From Pseudomonas protegens (GTDB taxonomy: Bacteria; Pseudomonadota; Gammaproteobacteria; Pseudomonadales; Pseudomonadaceae), in contig NZ_CP060201.1 in assembly GCF_013407925.2 (NCBI RefSeq), positions 1,116,001 through 1,180,000 of the forward strand: DNA of 64,000 nucleotides, in the 5' to 3' direction. The notes under the pieces are model-generated. The model saw only the letters and a list, made by a program, of their open reading frames with translations, was not told the origin of the DNA and made no database searches. Positions within the stretch are counted from its first letter, which is position 1. The number at the start of each line of letters is the position of its first letter. Shown here one piece after another: positions 26,320 through 36,435 of this stretch. Made by a program: the position numbers and the translations under genes.

Positions 26320-26765
26320 CTCGTCGACTTCCTTATTCACGCGACGCTGGACAAAGCAGAACAAGGGCTACGGCCCCCTCTGCCGTTCGGAACAATAGCG
26401 TAGACCGTTCCAGCCGGGCAGCAGCGCAGGTTGCTGTTTGGGTAACGTCGCAAGGTGCCTCAATCTGGTGACACTGATGACAGTGATCGCCTCCCGAAAC
26501 AGCCGAGCATCCTTGCGGATCATCTGCTCGACGGGCATGCCACCGATGATTCAGGCCCCGCTTGCAACAGGTTTGCAGGGAGCGATGAAGTCTCTTTGGG
26601 GGAACAACGGGCGAATGACATCCGGCACCACAAATCGGACCTGACAGACCGAGTGGCGGGACAAAAAAGATAAGGCGGGGTACTCGACACGGATGTATCA
26701 CTCCTTGTACCACCGCGTGGCAAAGGGTGAAAAACCGTTAAGAATCAATCGCTTGAAAGATTGGA
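26320..26765. other. Intergenic region between methyltransferase gene and 4.5S RNA
   Basis: These 446 bases contain only short overlapping frames (up to 126 codons) with no ribosome binding site or protein family that I recognise. Composition is A+T-richer than the core genome. It probably holds the promoter of the methyltransferase gene and could include the remains of a lost gene. Confidence 0.4.
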
Positions 26766-26875
26766 GGCAACCCCACCAGCCACACCCCGGCACACAATGT
26801 TCCCGCTGTGGCTGCTGCCTTCCGGCTCTGACCAGGTTCACGGGTAATCGTTGCGGGGGGACCGATGGGGTCACC
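26766..26875 (-). ncRNA. ffs: 4.5S RNA (signal recognition particle RNA)
   Basis: The minus strand carries the diagnostic SRP tip: ACCTGGTCAGAGCCGGAAGG followed by CAGCAGCC, then the GTGTGCCGGG strand that closes the apical helix. The outer helix pairs GGTGACCCC at the 5' end with GGGGTTGCC at the 3' end, so the molecule is about 110 nt. It binds Ffh to form the bacterial signal recognition particle. A promoter fits at 26908-26935. The exact ends were set by the terminal helix and may be off by a few bases. Confidence 0.93.
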
Positions 26876-26907
26876 ATAACGACGTTCGCCTGTCGGCGAG
26901 CCGCGCC

Positions 26908-26935
26908 ATTGTACCTATCTGAGTTGAACTTACAA
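26908..26935 (-). promoter_or_regulatory. Sigma-70-like promoter of the 4.5S RNA gene
   Basis: On the minus strand TTGTAA (26935-26930) and TACAAT (26913-26908) are separated by 16 bases. Transcription would begin near 26901, about 26 bases before the mature 5' end of the RNA. Confidence 0.6.
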
Positions 26936-27080
26936 CCGCTCGTTGCAGATTAAAAAATTCGATGAGCTTCAAGCACTTGGAAGTGCTCCTGGGTGCAAGC
27001 CCGACCCAGCCACCCGCTACCGCTGAAGCCTGTGTGTTCACGGGGCAGACGCCGTGCCGGATCGGGGAAATCGCCCCGCG

Positions 27081-27107
27081 GCCTTCGCGAGCAAGCTCGC
27101 GCCTACA
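27081..27107. repeat. REP element (GCGAGCAAGCTCGC type)
   Basis: GCCTTCGCGAGCAAGCTCGC followed by GCCTACA is a second common Pseudomonas REP subtype: an inverted repeat around CAAG with a GCCTACA tail. It sits 12 bases beyond the stop of the metallopeptidase-like gene. Confidence 0.8.
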
Positions 27108-27118
27108 GCGCGGAGGGA

Positions 27119-28288
27119 TCATCCATCCAGGGACAGCACTGCTTCGGCGCGACCGCCTTCCTGCTGGATCACCAGATGGATGAAGTGCAATTTGCCGATC
27201 ACCGCCGGCGGCAGGATGAAGGGGTAGAAATCCGCCTGCCCCATGCTGCGGGACAGTTCGTTGAGCATGCCCGCCAGTTCGATCCAGGCATTGACGAAGG
27301 CCAGGAACGCCGGACCGCCAGGATGCTGCGGGTCATAAAGACTGCTCAGGGGAAACGGCTGGTAATCGAGATCGACGTCTCGAGCACTCATGCCAAAGCC
27401 CAGGGCCGTATCCACCGCGTCCATCATGTGCAGGTAGTGAGCCCAGGTTTCCGCCCAGTCTTCCCAGGGATGCATGGTGGCGTAGGCGCTGATGTGGCTT
27501 TGCTGCCAATCGCTCGGCGGGCCTTGCTGATAGTGACGTTCCAGGGCCTGGGCATAACTGTCGCGCTCGTCGCCGAACAGGTGGCGAAACGGCTGTAGCC
27601 AGGGGCTGTCGGCAATCAGCCGATCCCAATAGTAGTGCCCCACTTCATGACGAAAGTGCCCGAGCAGGGTGCGATATGGCTCGCGCATCTGCGTGCGCAC
27701 TTGCTCGCGATGGGCATCGTCGGCCTCCTTGATATCCAGGGTGATCAGGCCACCGGCGTGCCCGGTCATGGGCGCCCTGCCCTCAAGATCGACACCGATA
27801 AAATCGAAGGCAAGGCCCCGCTCTTCATCGTCACTCTTGGGAATCAGTTGCAGCCCCAGGGCGAGCAGCTGCGCCACCAAGCGGCGCTTGGCGACCTCCA
27901 CCTTGCGCCAGCGCTCGGGGTTCTCGGGGACGGACAAGTCGGGAATGGTGCGGTTCAGGCGACAGGCTATGCACAGGCTGCCGGTCAGGTGCGCGGGCAG
28001 CAGCCAGTTACAGGCCGCCGCCGTATCCAGATTGGCGCAGCGCTTGAAAGCGCCGGCCTCGGGACTGGCATCGAGCACCCAGGTTTGCCCGACAGGCCCC
28101 GGCCGCAGGGAAGACAAGCTGCCCAGTTGCGGCGCGTAACCGAGCACGGCCGCGCAGGCCAGACATTGGCTGTTGCGAAAGAACAGCGACTGCCCGCAGC
28201 GACAGGCCCAGAGCTTGCCGCTGCGTGAACGATCACCGACAAAGGGTGCGGCAATGCGGGAACTGAGTTGCTCGAAGAAACGGTACAT
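27119..28288 (-). CDS. Putative zinc-binding metallopeptidase with N-terminal zinc ribbon
   Basis: This is a 389-residue protein, probably cytoplasmic (no signal peptide or membrane helix). The N-terminal 110 residues hold paired cysteines (C29, C31, C42, C45 and C84, C93, C106, C109), consistent with zinc-ribbon structure. The second part contains the metallopeptidase signature HEVGH at 214-218 followed by YYWDRL, with WEDWAETWAHYLHM about 55 residues later as a possible third-ligand helix. The family is widespread and uncharacterised. It lies 117 bases after ligA on the same strand. Confidence 0.85.
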   Translation of the reverse strand: MYRFFEQLSSRIAAPFVGDRSRSGKLWACRCGQSLFFRNSQCLACAAVLGYAPQLGSLSSLRPGPVGQTWVLDASPEAGAFKRCANLDTAAACNWLLPAHLTGSLCIACRLNRTIPDLSVPENPERWRKVEVAKRRLVAQLLALGLQLIPKSDDEERGLAFDFIGVDLEGRAPMTGHAGGLITLDIKEADDAHREQVRTQMREPYRTLLGHFRHEVGHYYWDRLIADSPWLQPFRHLFGDERDSYAQALERHYQQGPPSDWQQSHISAYATMHPWEDWAETWAHYLHMMDAVDTALGFGMSARDVDLDYQPFPLSSLYDPQHPGGPAFLAFVNAWIELAGMLNELSRSMGQADFYPFILPPAVIGKLHFIHLVIQQEGGRAEAVLSLDG

Positions 28289-28405
28289 GGCGCATCCTCC
28301 GTGGGGCCTGACAAGACTAGATCATCCTGACTGCCCCATCGTTCCCTCGGCCCGCCAGGAGCCAACCGACCGGCTTGCCATCGCGGGCCAGCCGGCGGCC
28401 ACGGA

Positions 28406-30787
<2,382 letters not shown>

Positions 30788-30800
30788 TCATAAAGCAAAA

Positions 30801-30818
30801 GAGCAGCCTAGGCTGCTC
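30801..30818 (-). terminator. Palindromic terminator between zipA and ligA
   Basis: The perfect palindrome GAGCAGCCTAGGCTGCTC, followed on the minus strand by TTTTGCTTT, can form a short hairpin with a tight loop. It lies about 90 bases after the zipA stop and just before ligA. Confidence 0.6.
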
Positions 30819-30845
30819 GATCCGAAATTGGAGGGGCGTGAGATT

Positions 30846-30895
30846 CGCTGGCAAGCCAGCGCCTACGCAAGCCAGCTCCTCTGGGAGGAGCTGGC
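30846..30895. repeat. Paired REP-like palindromes between zipA and ligA
   Basis: Two palindromes stand side by side: CGCTGGCAAGCCAGCG (with a GCCTACG tail) at 30846-30861 and AGCCAGCTCCT/AGGAGCTGGCT (11-base arms, 30870-30895). The first is a clear REP variant; the second shares its GCCAGC core in inverted context, so the pair may be a BIME-like unit. Confidence 0.7.
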
Positions 30896-30904
30896 TGTGG
30901 AAGC

Positions 30905-31762
30905 TTAGCGCTTTTGGGTCAGGGCGCGACGTTCGAACTCGACGATGCGCTGACGGTAGTGCTCGATGGTCTGTGCAGTCAGAACGCTGCGCTGGTCATC
31001 CTTGAGCTCGCCATTGAGTTCCTGGGACAGCTTGCGCGCTGCGGCCACCATCACATCGAACGCCTGTTTCGGGTGACGCGGACCCGGCAGGCCAAGGAAG
31101 AAGCTCACAGCCGGAGTGCTGAAGTGGTCGATATCGTCCAGATCGAACACCCCCGGCTTGACGGCGTTGGCCATGGAGAACAGCACTTCGCCGTTGCCGG
31201 CCATGCTTTCGTGGCGGTGGAAAATATCCATCTCGCCAAAACGCAGGCCGCTTTCGAGGATGTTCTGCAGCAATGCAGGGCCCTTGAAGCCGGCGGCATC
31301 GCGGCAGATCACACTGATCACCAGCACCTCTTCGGCTTGCGGCTGCTCTTTGTCGCCGTGACTGGCCGCCTTGTTGCCTTCCTCAGCCGGGAAGTCATCG
31401 TCGCGGCTGCTGAAGCTCGGGCCGTTGTCCAGGTCCAGATCCAGGTTGAGGTCGCCCTGATGAGGCTCGCCGCCACGCTTGCCGCGCTTGGAAGACGAAC
31501 CTTCCCGAGGCTCGCGGGCCGGCATGCTCACCGACGGCAGATCATGCTCGTCCAGCTGTGGCTCTTTATGAGTATCCAGCACCCTGGGCGGCCCCAGGAG
31601 TTCGGCACTGCCTTCGTCATCCGGCAGGTTGGACAGACTTCGATCAAGACGGAACTTCAACTTCCCCTTGCCGCCGCGCATACGCCGCCAGCCATCAAAA
31701 AGAATACCGGCGATAACAATAATGCCGATGACGATCAGCCACTCGCGCAGACCGATTTCCAT
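30905..31762 (-). CDS. zipA: Cell division protein ZipA
   Basis: ZipA anchors FtsZ filaments to the inner membrane at the division site. The 285-residue product begins with the periplasm-to-cytoplasm anchor helix ([17 protein letters not shown], about 9-25). A charged, Asp/Glu/Pro-rich linker and the ZipA C-terminal FtsZ-binding domain (about 145-280) follow. It lies between smc and ligA on one strand, the order conserved in pseudomonads. A 256-base spacer separates it from smc. Confidence 0.96.
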   Translation of the reverse strand: MEIGLREWLIVIGIIVIAGILFDGWRRMRGGKGKLKFRLDRSLSNLPDDEGSAELLGPPRVLDTHKEPQLDEHDLPSVSMPAREPREGSSSKRGKRGGEPHQGDLNLDLDLDNGPSFSSRDDDFPAEEGNKAASHGDKEQPQAEEVLVISVICRDAAGFKGPALLQNILESGLRFGEMDIFHRHESMAGNGEVLFSMANAVKPGVFDLDDIDHFSTPAVSFFLGLPGPRHPKQAFDVMVAAARKLSQELNGELKDDQRSVLTAQTIEHYRQRIVEFERRALTQKR

Positions 31763-32018
31763 GTAATCCCGTGCCTCTATGAAAAATGCTGAAAAATAAG
31801 GGGCTTACAATCTGCAAACCGCTTTAAAACGTGGCGCCAACTCTATGTTCTGAATGGCCTTTTGCCCACGCATAGGAAAAATTGACATTAAACTAGCACG
31901 ACCAAAGGCAACTTTACACCGTCTGTCGCAACGGTTACGGCCAATATGCCGACTGGCCAGGTAGGCAATAGGGAAAATTCCCCGACTTGCCCCCAACTAG
32001 TGCCTCAGTCGCATGGAC

Positions 32019-35000
32019 TCAAGCGTCCACCATCGCCATCGCCTCCTCGACATCCACGGCTACCAGGCGCGAACATCCGGGTTCGTGCATCGTCACGCCC
32101 ATTAACTGATCAGCCATTTCCATTGCGATCTTGTTGTGGGTGATATAGATGAACTGCACTGTCTGCGACATCTCTTTAACCAATCTTGCATAGCGTCCAA
32201 CGTTAGCGTCGTCCAGCGGCGCGTCAACTTCGTCAAGCATGCAGAACGGCGCCGGATTCAACTTGAAGATGGCAAATACCAGGGCCAACGCGGTCAGCGC
32301 CTTTTCGCCACCCGAGAGCAAATGAATGGTGCTGTTCTTCTTCCCCGGAGGACGGGCCATGATCGTTACCCCTGTATCGAGTAGATCTTCGCCCGTCAGT
32401 TCCAAATAAGCGCTGCCGCCACCGAAAACTTTTGGAAAGAGTGCCTGCAAACCGCCGTTGATCTGATCAAAGGTATCCTTGAAGCGATTACGGGTTTCCT
32501 TGTCGATCTTGCGGATCACGTTTTCCAGGGTTTCCAGGGCTTCCACCAGATCGGCATCCTGGGCATCCAGATAGCGCTTGCGCTCGGACTGCTGCTGGTA
32601 CTCGTCGATGGCCGCGAGGTTGATCGCGCCCAGGCGCTGGATCCGCGCGGCAATCCGCTCCAGCTCCTCTTCGGCTGCCTGCTCGCTGGCTTCTGCGGTC
32701 AGGGTCGCCAGCACGCCGTCCAGGTCGTAGCCATCGGCCAGCAACTGCTCCTGCAAGGTCTTGCGGCGTACGGTCAGGGCCTGCCATTCCATGCGCTGCT
32801 GTTCCAGCTGGCCGCGAATCAGTTGCGATTGCTGCTCGGCCTGGTTGCGACGCTTCTCGGCATCGCGCAGCTCGCGGTCGGCATCTTCCAGGGCGATTTG
32901 CGCGGTCTTGAGCTCGACATCCACGGTCATGCGTTTTTCCAGCAGCTCTTCGAGCTTGAGGCGCAACTCCTCCAGAGGCGCCTCCCCCTCCTCCAGATTC
33001 AAACTGAGCTGCTCGCGCTTTTCGGTCAGGCGCTCGGATTGCAGCTCCAGGCGCTCCAAGGCCTGACGAGTGGAATCGTGCTGGGCCTTGAGCGAGCCCA
33101 TGCGCACCGCCAGTTGATGAGCGTGATCCTTGTGCTGGCGCGCCTCCTGGCGCACCCGATCAAGGCGCTCGCGCAGACTGTCACGCTGGGCCAGCAGCAG
33201 CTCGCGCTGCTCGGTATCCAGGGCCATGCTGTCGAGGGCTTCCTGCAACTGCAGGCGCGCCTCGCCGATCTGTTCGTGCTCCAGCTCACGCTGCTCGCCG
33301 AGCTCCACCAGCTCTTCATCGAGACGGGTACGTCGCAGATTCAATTGCTCGGCCTTGGCCTTGCCGGCGGACAGCTTGGCTTTCAACTCACCCTGCTGGC
33401 GAGCCTCGTCCTGCAACAGGCGACGCAAATGTTCACGACCGTTCTCCTGCTGGCGCTGCTGGGCCCGCAGGTTGAGCAACTGGCTTTCCAGGGCCTCGAC
33501 ACTGGCTTCGCGCTCGTCGCGCTCCAGGGTCAGTTGCTGGATTTCCTGGCCCCGCGCCAGTACGCCACTTTCCGCTTCGCTGGCGCGACGCACCCGCAGG
33601 AAATGCCGACCGACCCAGTAACCGTCACGACTGATCAGGCTCTGCCCGGCACTCAGTTGCCCGCGCAAGGCCAAGGCCTGCTCCAGGCTATCCACCGGCT
33701 TGACCTGGCCCAGCCAAGGCGCCAGATCGACCTGGGACTCCACCTTGTCCAGCAAGCTGCCGGGCATGCGCGAAACATCCCCTTGCAGGCTCAGCAAACG
33801 CAGATCACCCTGCTGAAAACCGGCCAGATCGATACCGGAAAAATCGTCCACCAACACCGCTTGCAGATCGGCGCCCAGCACGGTTTCCACCGCCAGTTCC
33901 CAACCAGCCTCCACGTGCATGCCATCGGCCAGGCGCGGGCGCTCGGCCAGTTGCTGCTCACGCAGCCATTGCGCGGTACCGGTGCCCGGGTCGAGCGCCG
34001 CTTGCTGCAAGGCTTCCAGGGACGCCAGCCGACCATTGAGCCGCTGCAGTTCACCCTGGGCCTGCTGCTGGGCCTGGGTGGCCTGCTGCAATTGCTGACG
34101 CAGTTGCTCCAGGCGCTCGACCTGGGACTCTTCGCTGGCCTGCAGGTCTTCCAGGGTCGCTTCGCTGGCGGCCAGTTGTTCGTTGAGTTCAAGAATCGCC
34201 GCGTCTTCCGGATCCGCCGAGAGCAGCTCACGCTCCTCGGCCAGACGCCGCTGACGCTCGGACAAACGCTCCATGCTGCTTTCGAGCTGCTGAATGCGCG
34301 ACTGCTGCACCTCAGCCTGGCGCCGCGGCTCGGCGGAACTCAGGTTGAAGGCATCCCACTGCTCCTGCCAGCCGTGCATGGTGGCTTCGGCTTCTTCAAG
34401 GGTCGCGGCAGCCTCCTCGGCCGCGGCGGCGGTGACTTCCTGCTCGGGTTCGAGCATGGCCAGCTCTTCGCCCAGGGTCGCCAGCAAGGTGCGGTCGTGG
34501 CCCAGATGGGATTCGGTCTCCAGGCGCGCGCGCTCGGCTTCCTTGAGGTCGTCCTGCAACTGCCGCAGACGCTGCTGCCCGTGCTGGATGCTCTGCTCGA
34601 CCCGGGCGATATCACCGCCCACCGAATAGAAGCGCCCCTGCACCAGATTGAAGCGCTCGGACAGTTCGTGGTGCCCATCGCGAAAGCGCTCGATGGCGGC
34701 ATCGGCGTTGCGCTGCTCGGCCACCAGGGCCTCGAAGCTGACCTCCTGACTGCCGATCACCGACTCGCGCTGACCCACCTGTTCATTCAAGGCCTGCCAG
34801 CGCAGGGCCGACAGTTGCGCCTTGAGCTGACGCTCCTCGGCCTTGTATTCCTGGTACTTCTCGGCGGCCTGGGCCTGGCGATGCAAGCGTTCGAGCTGGC
34901 GCTCCAGCTCTTCGCGCAGGTCGGTCAGGCGGGCGAGGTTCTCGTGGGTGCGGCGGATGCGGTTTTCCGTTTCGCGCCGACGCTCCTTGTACTTGGAGAT

Positions 35001-35507
35001 GCCCGCGGCTTCTTCGATGAAATTGCGCAGGTCCTCGGGCTTGGCCTCGATCAGCTTGGAGATCATGCCCTGCTCGATGATCGAGTAGCTGCGCGGCCCC
35101 AGGCCGGTGCCAAGGAAGATATCGGTGATATCGCGACGGCGGCACTTGGCGCCGTTGAGGAAGTAACTGTTCTGGCTGTCGCGGGTCACCTTGCGGCGGA
35201 TGGAGATTTCCGCATAGGCCGCGTACTCGCCCACCAGGGTGCCGTCGGAGTTGTCGAACACCAGTTCGATGCTGGCCTGGCTCACCGGCTTGCGGCTGGT
35301 GGAGCCGTTGAAGATGACGTCGGTCATCGACTCGCCGCGCAGGTTCTTCGCCGAACTTTCGCCCATCACCCAGCGCACGGCGTCGATGATGTTCGACTTG
35401 CCGCAGCCATTGGGCCCGACCACCGCCGCCATGTTACTGGGGAAGTTCACCGTGGTCGGATCGACGAAGGACTTGAACCCCGCCAGCTTGATGCACTTGA
35501 GTCGCAC
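32019..35507 (-). CDS. smc: Chromosome segregation protein SMC
   Basis: This is an ATPase that organises and segregates the chromosome by forming large coiled-coil dimers. The 1162-residue product has Walker A GPNGCGKS at 31-38. Two long coiled coils (about 170-500 and 660-1000) flank a hinge. The C-terminal head has the signature LSGGEKALTALAL near 1064 and Walker B FCMLDEVDAPLDD near 1089. It begins 2 bases after the stop of a GntR gene, so it is almost certainly translated from a shared message. Confidence 0.97.
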   Translation of the reverse strand: MRLKCIKLAGFKSFVDPTTVNFPSNMAAVVGPNGCGKSNIIDAVRWVMGESSAKNLRGESMTDVIFNGSTSRKPVSQASIELVFDNSDGTLVGEYAAYAEISIRRKVTRDSQNSYFLNGAKCRRRDITDIFLGTGLGPRSYSIIEQGMISKLIEAKPEDLRNFIEEAAGISKYKERRRETENRIRRTHENLARLTDLREELERQLERLHRQAQAAEKYQEYKAEERQLKAQLSALRWQALNEQVGQRESVIGSQEVSFEALVAEQRNADAAIERFRDGHHELSERFNLVQGRFYSVGGDIARVEQSIQHGQQRLRQLQDDLKEAERARLETESHLGHDRTLLATLGEELAMLEPEQEVTAAAAEEAAATLEEAEATMHGWQEQWDAFNLSSAEPRRQAEVQQSRIQQLESSMERLSERQRRLAEERELLSADPEDAAILELNEQLAASEATLEDLQASEESQVERLEQLRQQLQQATQAQQQAQGELQRLNGRLASLEALQQAALDPGTGTAQWLREQQLAERPRLADGMHVEAGWELAVETVLGADLQAVLVDDFSGIDLAGFQQGDLRLLSLQGDVSRMPGSLLDKVESQVDLAPWLGQVKPVDSLEQALALRGQLSAGQSLISRDGYWVGRHFLRVRRASEAESGVLARGQEIQQLTLERDEREASVEALESQLLNLRAQQRQQENGREHLRRLLQDEARQQGELKAKLSAGKAKAEQLNLRRTRLDEELVELGEQRELEHEQIGEARLQLQEALDSMALDTEQRELLLAQRDSLRERLDRVRQEARQHKDHAHQLAVRMGSLKAQHDSTRQALERLELQSERLTEKREQLSLNLEEGEAPLEELRLKLEELLEKRMTVDVELKTAQIALEDADRELRDAEKRRNQAEQQSQLIRGQLEQQRMEWQALTVRRKTLQEQLLADGYDLDGVLATLTAEASEQAAEEELERIAARIQRLGAINLAAIDEYQQQSERKRYLDAQDADLVEALETLENVIRKIDKETRNRFKDTFDQINGGLQALFPKVFGGGSAYLELTGEDLLDTGVTIMARPPGKKNSTIHLLSGGEKALTALALVFAIFKLNPAPFCMLDEVDAPLDDANVGRYARLVKEMSQTVQFIYITHNKIAMEMADQLMGVTMHEPGCSRLVAVDVEEAMAMVDA

Positions 35508-35509
35508 GT

Positions 35510-36169
35510 TTACGCATCCGCCAACGCAGACACCACCAGATCGCTGCTGCGCTGGGCGTAGGCCGTCAACACCTGGCGGATCTCCTGCAGATCACGAGCC
35601 AGTACCGCAGCCAGCAATTGCTCGAACAGCGCCAGGTACTCGCTCATCGACGCCTTGCGCTGCTCCAGTGCCAGGTAATAGGCACGGCTCATGGCCGGCT
35701 GCAGGTTCTCGACGGTTTCCTGCAGGTACGGGTTGTTGGCAAAGGGATAGGCCGCCCGCATCACGCTGAAGCTGTCTTCGACGAAGGCGCGGATGTCCTG
35801 GCGCTCGTAGGCACTCTCCAGACGCTGCTGGATCTGCAGGAACGGCGCCATGTCGCTCTGCTGCACCCAGCCGCTGGCCACGGAGTTGCCCAGCAGGATG
35901 TACAACTCGCTCATCAGGGTGCACAGGCTGCGGACCTTGTGCTCGGTGAGCTCGGTCACATGCGCGCCGCGACGCGGCAGGATGGCGATCAGATGGCGGC
36001 GCTCGAGAATCAGCAAGGCCTCGCGGACCGAACCACGGCTGACATTGAGGGCCAAGGTGACCTTCTGTTCCTGGATACGCTCCCCAGGCTTGAGATCCCC
36101 GCGAATGATACGTTCGGCGAGGTGGTGAGCAATCTGCTCGGCGAGGCTGTCCGGCGCCTTGAACGTCAT
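35510..36169 (-). CDS. GntR-family regulator (FCD/FadR subfamily)
   Basis: This is a 219-residue transcription factor: winged helix at about 8-75 (RIIRGDLKPGERIQEQKVTLALNVSRGSVREAL region) and an all-helical FCD ligand-binding domain (about 85-215). It lies immediately upstream of smc (2-base gap) and divergent from the xanthine dehydrogenase genes 266 bases away, so it is a candidate regulator of xdh as well as of its own operon. The inverted repeat TGTAGC-N6-GCTACA at 36210-36227 is a candidate autoregulatory site. The ligand is unknown; a purine is possible from context. Confidence 0.9.
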   Translation of the reverse strand: MTFKAPDSLAEQIAHHLAERIIRGDLKPGERIQEQKVTLALNVSRGSVREALLILERRHLIAILPRRGAHVTELTEHKVRSLCTLMSELYILLGNSVASGWVQQSDMAPFLQIQQRLESAYERQDIRAFVEDSFSVMRAAYPFANNPYLQETVENLQPAMSRAYYLALEQRKASMSEYLALFEQLLAAVLARDLQEIRQVLTAYAQRSSDLVVSALADA

Positions 36170-36209
36170 GGTTTTCCTTCAAAATCTTTAAACGGCACAA
36201 GCGGCGCAG

Positions 36210-36227
36210 TGTAGCGCAATTGCTACA
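36210..36227. promoter_or_regulatory. Inverted repeat upstream of the smc-linked GntR gene
   Basis: TGTAGCGCAATTGCTACA has perfect 6-base arms with a 6-base centre and lies about 41 bases before the GntR start codon, suitable for a dimeric repressor. Confidence 0.4.
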
Positions 36228-36338
36228 TCATCGCGGAGTGCCCCGACAGGGGAATTTGGCATGAAACCAGCAGATAAGTACCGATCAAGGGGTTTCTCGA
36301 ATGCCGTTCATACTTGCAATGTTGAGCATGGAAAATTC

Positions 36339-36377
36339 CTGACCTGAAAGTCAGAAAATCATTGACCGAAAAGTCAG
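36339..36377 (+). promoter_or_regulatory. Twin CTGAC-N6-GTCAG palindromes before xdhA
   Basis: CTGACCTGAAAGTCAG at 36339-36354 and TTGACCGAAAAGTCAG at 36362-36377 are near-identical inverted repeats whose starts are 23 bases apart, about two helical turns. They lie 60-100 bases before the xdhA start. The layout suggests two adjacent dimer sites for a purine-responsive regulator. Confidence 0.55.
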
Positions 36378-36435
36378 ACATGACTAAATTCGGCTCAGTT
36401 CGCTTAACAACAATAAAGAGTCTGCGAGGCCTTCC

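Noticed and set aside
26333..26713. Minus-strand frame of 126 codons beside the 4.5S RNA gene
   Set aside because: It has many Cys, Pro and His residues in no pattern, lacks a ribosome binding site and competes with other frames of equal quality.
26690..26765. tRNA-like stretch before the 4.5S RNA gene
   Set aside because: No cloverleaf with a T-loop GTTCGA and CCA-ready acceptor stem could be built; not called.
32823..35561. Plus-strand open frame of 912 codons opposite smc
   Set aside because: It is a shadow of the SMC coiled coil, with repeated Leu/Gln/Gly composition and no family features or ribosome binding site.
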